Source: Phycicoccus flavus
GTDB taxonomy: Bacteria > Actinomycetota > Actinomycetes > Actinomycetales > Dermatophilaceae
Assembly: GCF_004025965.2 (NCBI RefSeq)
Contig: NZ_SAYU02000035.1
Coordinates: 1 to 42,349, forward strand
Direction of reading: 5' to 3'
DNA length: 42,349 nt
The translations under genes and the position numbers were made by a program. Within the stretch, counting starts at the first letter, position 1. Every line of letters starts with the position of its first letter. The notes below the pieces were generated by a model. The model was not told the DNA's origin. It made no database searches and worked only from the letters and a program-made list of their open reading frames with translations. This document shows, one piece after another, positions 38,483 to 42,349 of the stretch.

Positions 38483-40699
38483 TCAGGCCGTCAAGGTGGC
38501 GACGACCTCGGCCAGGCTCGAGTCGTCCCCGACGTTTCCGGCGAAGACGACGTAGGGGATGCCCTGGGCCGGACCGTCCGTCGGCTCCCAGAGTGAGACG
38601 ATGCCCGGGAGCATCGGGCCGCGAACCATCGCACGCGCGATGGAGAGGCCGCGGCTCGCGACCTCGGCCGAGGTGATTCCTCCCTTGGCCACGACGAACC
38701 GCGGCGGCGCGGCCTCGAGTACTTGGCGTACGACCTCGACGACCGCGCTCGAGACCTGCCGCGCGATGTCCAACGAGTCATCGGCGTTCTCACCGACCAC
38801 GAGCTCGCGCGAGGTCGTGACGACGACGTTGCCGGAGCTCAGGCCCTCCACGGTCTCGCGAACGATCCGGTCCAGATGCGCCTCACGGTCCGGGCCCAGC
38901 ACCTTCTCGACCGCGATCGTCATGACAGTGGGATCCTGCTCCTCCAGAAGCCGTTTCAGCTGCCGTGTGGTGAGCCCCACGTGAGAGCCGACGACCACGA
39001 GCCCGTAGCTCGACCCGTCGCCCTCTCCGCCTGCGATGATCTGGTCGACATCGGAGTTGCTGAGAGGTTCCAGCACGTCCTGCCCGATGAAGCCTCTGAC
39101 GAACGGCGGTCCCACCCGGAACAGGAAGCGCTTCCCGGCGTCCTCTGCGGCCAACAGGGCCAGCGACAGCACGCGCAGGTCGGTCTCCTCGACGATGTCG
39201 ACCACGACAGGTCGAGCGTCGTGGAGACCGAGCAAGATATCGGTTACGGCCTCATGGCCGGATCGCAGGATGTCTAACGGAACTGTCGCCACGTCCGAGG
39301 CCGCGATCCGACCCGCGGTCTTCTCCTGGACCCATTCGCGAAGGTCCGACGCCGCGTACCCGAAGGTGGCGTCGCGAGCGAACTCGGTCTCGCTGGCCGG
39401 CACGTAGCCATCCGCTTCTGACCCGGCGTAGTGGACCGATCGAACGGTCACGCGTCCGGCGTCACCGAAGGCAGGCACCAGCACGACGGCGTCCACCTGC
39501 GCCCGAGCCTCCTCGAGCGCGGCGACCAGTGTGTCGGGCTCGAGCGGGTAGTGGCCGCGCAGCGTGGAGTCCGAGCGAGAGACGAAGTCGATCTCCACGT
39601 CCAGCAGCGCGGCGGCGTCCAAGGCGTTGCGGGCCACTTCGCGGTTGACCCGCTCGGCGTCTGCCGCGTCGAGGCTTCGCGAGTTGGTGAGCACGTAGAC
39701 CGCGTCGGCACCAGTGCGCAGGGCCCATGCGAGGTCCTCGGTGTCCCAGCGCGTGAGTACCGGGAGGTCCGCCACCGACTGGGTGCCCGTCGGATCGTCG
39801 TCGAGGACGACCAGCGTGCGCCGGGGTCGCTGGGCCCGAGATGCGCGGATCTCCTCGGCCGTCACACTCCGCGGAGGAGGCATGTCGCGGAGCAGTTCGT
39901 CCTTGGTCCGGGCAGCATCGTGGTCGGTCACGTCGTCTCCATCTGGGTGATTGAGGGATGAGGACACATCAGAGGTGAGACCAGCGGCCGAAACCGCCGA
40001 CTTGCCGACACCGGACAGGTACCTGCGGGCGTCGTCGCGGGTCTGGATCAGGTGTTCGCGCATCGCCGTGGCCGTCGTCGAGGCACGGCCGGTGTGCAAA
40101 GCCGCGAGGATCGCGGCGTGATGGACGATCGCATGCTCGCGGATATCGTGAACCGCGGCCGTGAGGCGTTGGGAGTACACAAGGGACTCGGCGACCGGAG
40201 CAAAGGCCACCCGGACGAACGGGTTCCCACAGCCCTCGATGATGCGGGTGTGGAATGCGAGGTCGGCGGCCACGAACGACTCGACGTCGTCCTCACGATG
40301 AGCGAACCGCATCGCGGCAACGTTGTCGGCAAGCGTCTCGAGATCCGCGGGGGCCGCCAAGGGCGCGAACAACTCGGCCGCGCCGACCTCGAGCATCCCG
40401 CGAACCTCCACGAGGCGACCGATGACTTGCGAAGCATCCCCTTCGCTCACCCGGATGACCGCCCCGACGGAGGTCCACCGGCCGACGGGGGCCACGAATG
40501 TCCCGACTCCCTGCACGGACCGCACGACTTGACCTGCGGCCAGCATCTTCACGGCTTCGCGCATAGTGAGCCGGGAGACCCCGAACTGGCCGGCCAGCTC
40601 TGACTCGGAGGGCAGCAGGGATCCCCCGACGAACTCGCCGGAGACGATCCGGTCCAACAGACGTCCTGCGACGTCCTCGACCAGGCTGGTGCGCGGCAA
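38483..40699 (-). CDS. GntR/FadR-type regulator fused in frame to a DUF1537 four-carbon acid-sugar kinase
   Basis: One open frame of 738 residues covers two proteins usually encoded apart. Residues 1-70 are a GntR winged helix (LPSESELAGQFGVSRLTMREA), about 80-225 an FCD ligand domain, and about 230-275 a Ser/Asp-rich linker. About 290-735 is a DUF1537 (OtnK-type) kinase with VVLDDDPTGTQS, SRSDSTLRGHY, VAKGGITSAE and FAGNVGDDSSL. TTG 40699 is chosen because GGGAGG precedes it and the HTH starts there. No stop separates the halves. A GTG at 39931 (residue 257) with GGAG upstream could also start a separate kinase, so two products are possible. The kinase would phosphorylate 3-oxotetronate or a related acid. 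Confidence 0.82.
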   Translation of the reverse strand: MPRTSLVEDVAGRLLDRIVSGEFVGGSLLPSESELAGQFGVSRLTMREAVKMLAAGQVVRSVQGVGTFVAPVGRWTSVGAVIRVSEGDASQVIGRLVEVRGMLEVGAAELFAPLAAPADLETLADNVAAMRFAHREDDVESFVAADLAFHTRIIEGCGNPFVRVAFAPVAESLVYSQRLTAAVHDIREHAIVHHAAILAALHTGRASTTATAMREHLIQTRDDARRYLSGVGKSAVSAAGLTSDVSSSLNHPDGDDVTDHDAARTKDELLRDMPPPRSVTAEEIRASRAQRPRRTLVVLDDDPTGTQSVADLPVLTRWDTEDLAWALRTGADAVYVLTNSRSLDAADAERVNREVARNALDAAALLDVEIDFVSRSDSTLRGHYPLEPDTLVAALEEARAQVDAVVLVPAFGDAGRVTVRSVHYAGSEADGYVPASETEFARDATFGYAASDLREWVQEKTAGRIAASDVATVPLDILRSGHEAVTDILLGLHDARPVVVDIVEETDLRVLSLALLAAEDAGKRFLFRVGPPFVRGFIGQDVLEPLSNSDVDQIIAGGEGDGSSYGLVVVGSHVGLTTRQLKRLLEEQDPTVMTIAVEKVLGPDREAHLDRIVRETVEGLSSGNVVVTTSRELVVGENADDSLDIARQVSSAVVEVVRQVLEAAPPRFVVAKGGITSAEVASRGLSIARAMVRGPMLPGIVSLWEPTDGPAQGIPYVVFAGNVGDDSSLAEVVATLTA

Positions 40700-40717
40700 C
40701 GCTGCCTCCCACTTCCA

Positions 40718-40730
40718 GACATCTGATGTC
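40718..40730. promoter_or_regulatory. Candidate GntR operator
   Basis: GACATC-T-GATGTC is a perfect 6-bp inverted repeat with a one-base centre, 19-31 bases before the TTG of the GntR-kinase gene. Size and symmetry fit a FadR-subfamily operator, so the operon is probably autoregulated. Confidence 0.6.
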
Positions 40731-40980
40731 CAGTCAGGCGAACGTAGTGCTCCTCCCGTACCTGACGCAAGGTCACCTCGAAACACGGCCCGTACCGGGC
40801 CACCTTGCGGTGCGATCCCACCGTTCCGCTTGTACGAGACCGACTGCGTCCCCCTCGACGGCCCGTTCAGGACCGTCGCCTGCACTCGCGACTGCTGACG
40901 GTTCGGCCGACACTGACCTGCCCCCCGGTTTGGTTCCAGTGGTGGTGGTGAGTCGAGCGCCTGACTGGAAGGCTCTGACA

Positions 40981-41277
40981 GTGCCTCGTCCCTACCCTCC
41001 GGAGTTCCGCGCGCGAGCAGTCGCGCTGGTCCGATCCGGCACACACGTCAAGCAGACCGCCTACGAGCTCGGCATCAGCGCCGGCTGCCTGCACGAGTGG
41101 CTCAAGCAGGACCGGGTCGACCGCGGCGAGATCACGGGCGTTCCCGCAAGCGAGTCCGCCGACCTGCGGGCCGCCCGGAAGCGGATCCGTGAGCTGGAGC
41201 GCGAGCTGGCGATCATCCGACAAGCAGCGACATTCCTGGCGGAGGACAAGCCCCACCCAAAAGGATTCACCCGGTGA
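40981..41277 (+). CDS. IS3-family transposase OrfA (element A)
   Basis: The 98-residue protein starts at a GTG with MPRPYPPEFRARAVALVRSG, an HTH of the IS3 OrfA type, followed by a leucine-zipper-like coiled coil (ADLRAARKRIRELERELAII). It would form the DNA-binding part of OrfAB. The gene appears intact, but the partner orfB is broken, so it cannot support transposition by itself. Confidence 0.85.
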   Translation: MPRPYPPEFRARAVALVRSGTHVKQTAYELGISAGCLHEWLKQDRVDRGEITGVPASESADLRAARKRIRELERELAIIRQAATFLAEDKPHPKGFTR

Positions 41278-41397
41278 TCGACCGACTGGCCGACGCCGGG
41301 GTCCCCGTCGACAACAGCTGCGCCGTCCTCGGAGTCTCCCGGCAGGGCTACTAACGGTACAAGCGCCGCGCCCTGTCCAAGACCGCGCTGCGCCGCA
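41274..41397 (+). pseudogene. IS3-family OrfB start, nonsense codon and truncation (element A)
   Basis: The frame begins at the GTG overlapping the orfA stop and reads VIDRLADAGVPVDNSCAVLG then VSRQGY. A TAA (41352-41354) stands where relatives have a second Tyr codon before RYKRR, consistent with a C to A change. The frame then continues RYKRRALSKTALRR and is lost. The integrase core is absent. Confidence 0.75.
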
Positions 41398-41557
41398 CCG
41401 ACCGGCCCAGACGCACCGCCCGCAGCCGGTGGCCCGCGACGTAGCGCTCCACGCTGCGCCGGGGGCAGCGCAGCTGTTTGGCCGCCTCGTCCAGTGTGAG
41501 GAGGAGGGTGTCGGTCGTGGACGGCTCAGGGGTGTCGAGGGCGCTCGAGGTCTCCAT
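41398..41557 (-). pseudogene. Excisionase/MerR-like HTH fragment
   Basis: The minus frame from the ATG at 41557 reads METSSALDTPEPSTTDT, then LLLTLDEAAKQLRCPRRSVE and RYVAGHRLRAVRLGRSVR, the compact winged HTH of Xis-like proteins of integrative elements. After LGRSVR the sequence becomes the antisense of IS3 element A, so the C-terminus is lost (the open frame continues to 41351 through IS sequence). The other side abuts element B exactly at the ATG. It is a remnant of a recombination directionality gene, meaningful together with the tRNA half-site at 1172-1215. Other small MerR-type HTH proteins are possible. Confidence 0.55.
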
Positions 41558-41838
41558 ACCCGCATGAGCCGGGCGACCTGGTCGCGGCCGACGTCGATCC
41601 CGGCGCGGTGGGCGGCGTGCCACAGCTTCCGGGCCCCGTACACGCCCCAGTTCTCGGCCCAGAGGGTGAACAGCGCGTTGGCCAGGTACGCGTCCTGCAG
41701 CACCGCGGCCGAGACCGGGGCTGCCCTGTGGGCGTAGTACGTGGACGGCGCGATCGTGATGCCCTGCTGAGACAGCACGACACAGACCGGCTCGACGCCG
41801 TGTCGCTCCTTCACGGAGTCGACATAGTCCACGATCAC
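41558..41838 (-). pseudogene. IS3-family OrfB N-terminal fragment (element B)
   Basis: The frame starts with GTG at 41838, overlapping the orfA stop as GTGA. It reads MIVDYVDSVKERHGVEPVCV, then IAPSTYYAHRA, then NWGVYGARKLWHAAHRAGID and VARLMRV. This is the HTH_21 region before the DDE core. Homology stops at 41558 where the excisionase-like reading frame begins, so the catalytic core is missing. Confidence 0.85.
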
Positions 41839-42167
41839 TTCAGTCGGCGGTCGAGCTCCGCCCGGGCGAAAAACGCTGACGCGGTCGTGAGGATGTCGTT
41901 GGCCCGCTCCAGCTCGGCCACCCGCTTCTTCAGCGCCCGCACCTCCTCGGAGTCCACCGACCTCGAGGCCGCCGACGGTGCCCGCACACCCTCAGCACGT
42001 TCGGCGTCCTCGACCCAGTTCCGCAACGTCGCCGGGTTCAGGTCCAACATCGACCCGACATGCCGGCGTGCTCCGAGCTTGGAGTCATGTCCCTCGGAGA
42101 GGCGGTCGCGGTACATCCGCACCGCCCGGTCCCGGAACTCCCGCTCGTACTTCCTCGGTGCTGCCAT
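41835..42167 (-). CDS. IS3-family transposase OrfA (element B)
   Basis: The 110-residue protein begins MAAPRKYEREFRDRAVRMYR, an IS3 OrfA HTH, and ends with a coiled coil (EEVRALKKRVAELERANDIL) before ASAFFARAELDRR. ATG 42167 has GGGAG upstream. It looks intact, but its orfB is truncated, so the element is not autonomous. Confidence 0.88.
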   Translation of the reverse strand: MAAPRKYEREFRDRAVRMYRDRLSEGHDSKLGARRHVGSMLDLNPATLRNWVEDAERAEGVRAPSAASRSVDSEEVRALKKRVAELERANDILTTASAFFARAELDRRLK

Positions 42168-42222
42168 GAGAGTCAGTCTCCCTTGCTAGATCAGCACCCT
42201 CCGGGAAACCCAGGGCGGTTCA

Positions 42223-42349
42223 ACTCCATCGGCCTCGGCCGACACCACAACAGCCGCCCCGTCACCGCCCTCATCCACGGCCTGCACATCACCATCAGCG
42301 ACGCCACCACCGGCGAGATCCTGCGCGAGCTCACCCTCGACACCACCCG
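42223..42349 (+). pseudogene. IS481-type transposase, C-terminal part (right copy, runs off the window)
   Basis: From the edge of IS3 element B the plus frame reads SIGLGRHHNSRPVTALIHG and then TTGEILRELTLDTT to the last base. It is the same transposase tail as at 998-1133, in the same orientation, with more N-terminal sequence (IGLGRHH) preserved. It was interrupted by insertion of element B. The C-terminus lies outside the window. Confidence 0.8.
42254..42349 (+). repeat. 96-bp direct repeat, right copy (IS481 tail)
   Basis: This stretch matches 998-1093 with two substitutions and in the same orientation. The repeat may extend past the window. Confidence 0.9.

Larger units (their letters stand above)
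40914..41397 (+). mobile_element. IS3-family element A, left part only
   Basis: The fragment starts with TGACCTGCCCCCCGGTTTGG at 40914, an IS3-type terminal repeat. It holds an intact orfA and the first part of orfB. Similarity to IS3 OrfB ends near 41397, where the excisionase-like sequence begins on the other strand. The right end of the element is missing. Confidence 0.7.
41558..42222 (-). mobile_element. IS3-family element B, left part only
   Basis: Read on the minus strand, the element starts at 42222 with TGAACCGCCCTGGGTTTCCC, an IS3-type terminal end, then orfA and the first third of orfB. It ends at the excisionase-like fragment. Its sequence differs from element A. It is inserted in the IS481 transposase tail whose remainder starts at 42223. 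Confidence 0.75.

Noticed and set aside
40700-41044. N-terminal extension of the GntR-kinase protein
   Set aside because: It runs across the operator palindrome and into IS3 element A. The TTG at 40699 directly before the HTH has GGGAGG upstream.

Overview
The window comes from a high-GC actinobacterium. Coding frames are strongly GC-biased, GTG and TTG starts are common (mazF, the LacI and TetR regulators, malF, ulaG, the GntR fusion), and the gene families are typical of soil or plant-associated Actinomycetota. The genus cannot be read from the sequence. The DNA looks like a catabolic accessory region. Its left edge carries a 3' half of a tRNA-Arg gene (an integrase-type attachment core), and both edges carry the same IS481-type transposase tail in direct orientation.

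Region by region. (1) 1-1215 is debris: a frameshifted LuxR helix-turn-helix, the last codons of a sugar permease, an IS481 transposase tail with its hairpin, and the tRNA-Arg half. (2) 1446-1980 is a RHH antitoxin / MazF toxin pair. (3) 2169-12445 is a LacI-controlled carbohydrate operon: secreted multidomain glycosidase, intracellular GH63-like glycosidase, MalG- and MalF-type permeases, and a lipoprotein binding protein. Three copies of a TCGAACCGGTTCGA-type operator are visible. (4) 12824-19357 holds a tautomerase, an FAD monooxygenase, an amidohydrolase-fold enzyme, a C-C-bond-type alpha/beta hydrolase, a divergent TetR regulator and a VOC protein, which suggests an aromatic or N-heterocycle degradation module. 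(5) 19529-25135 holds an OmpR-type response regulator, an aquaporin, a convergent histidine kinase and catalase-peroxidase KatG. (6) 25332-34491 is an L-ascorbate-type module: ulaF, ulaE and ulaD divergent from ulaG, then an MFS protein, a SorC-type regulator, a PfkB kinase and a second MFS transporter. No PTS gene is present. (7) 34562-40699 is a four-carbon sugar-acid operon: a GntR-DUF1537 kinase in one open frame, an LtnD-like dehydrogenase, a GntP permease, a cupin and an SMP-30 lactonase. (8) 40914-42349 is nested IS debris: two different IS3-family fragments flanking an excisionase-like fragment, then the second IS481 tail.

How the parts fit (inference). Regions 6 and 7 together could handle L-ascorbate and L-threonate, a product of ascorbate oxidation. 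In region 6 a facilitator plus PfkB kinase could replace the missing ascorbate PTS. The UlaD homologue has an altered catalytic motif (DxRxxE instead of DxKxxD), so its chemistry is uncertain. The tRNA half-site, the adjacent toxin-antitoxin pair and the excisionase fragment at the far side suggest that much of the window entered as an integrative element that later decayed through IS activity.
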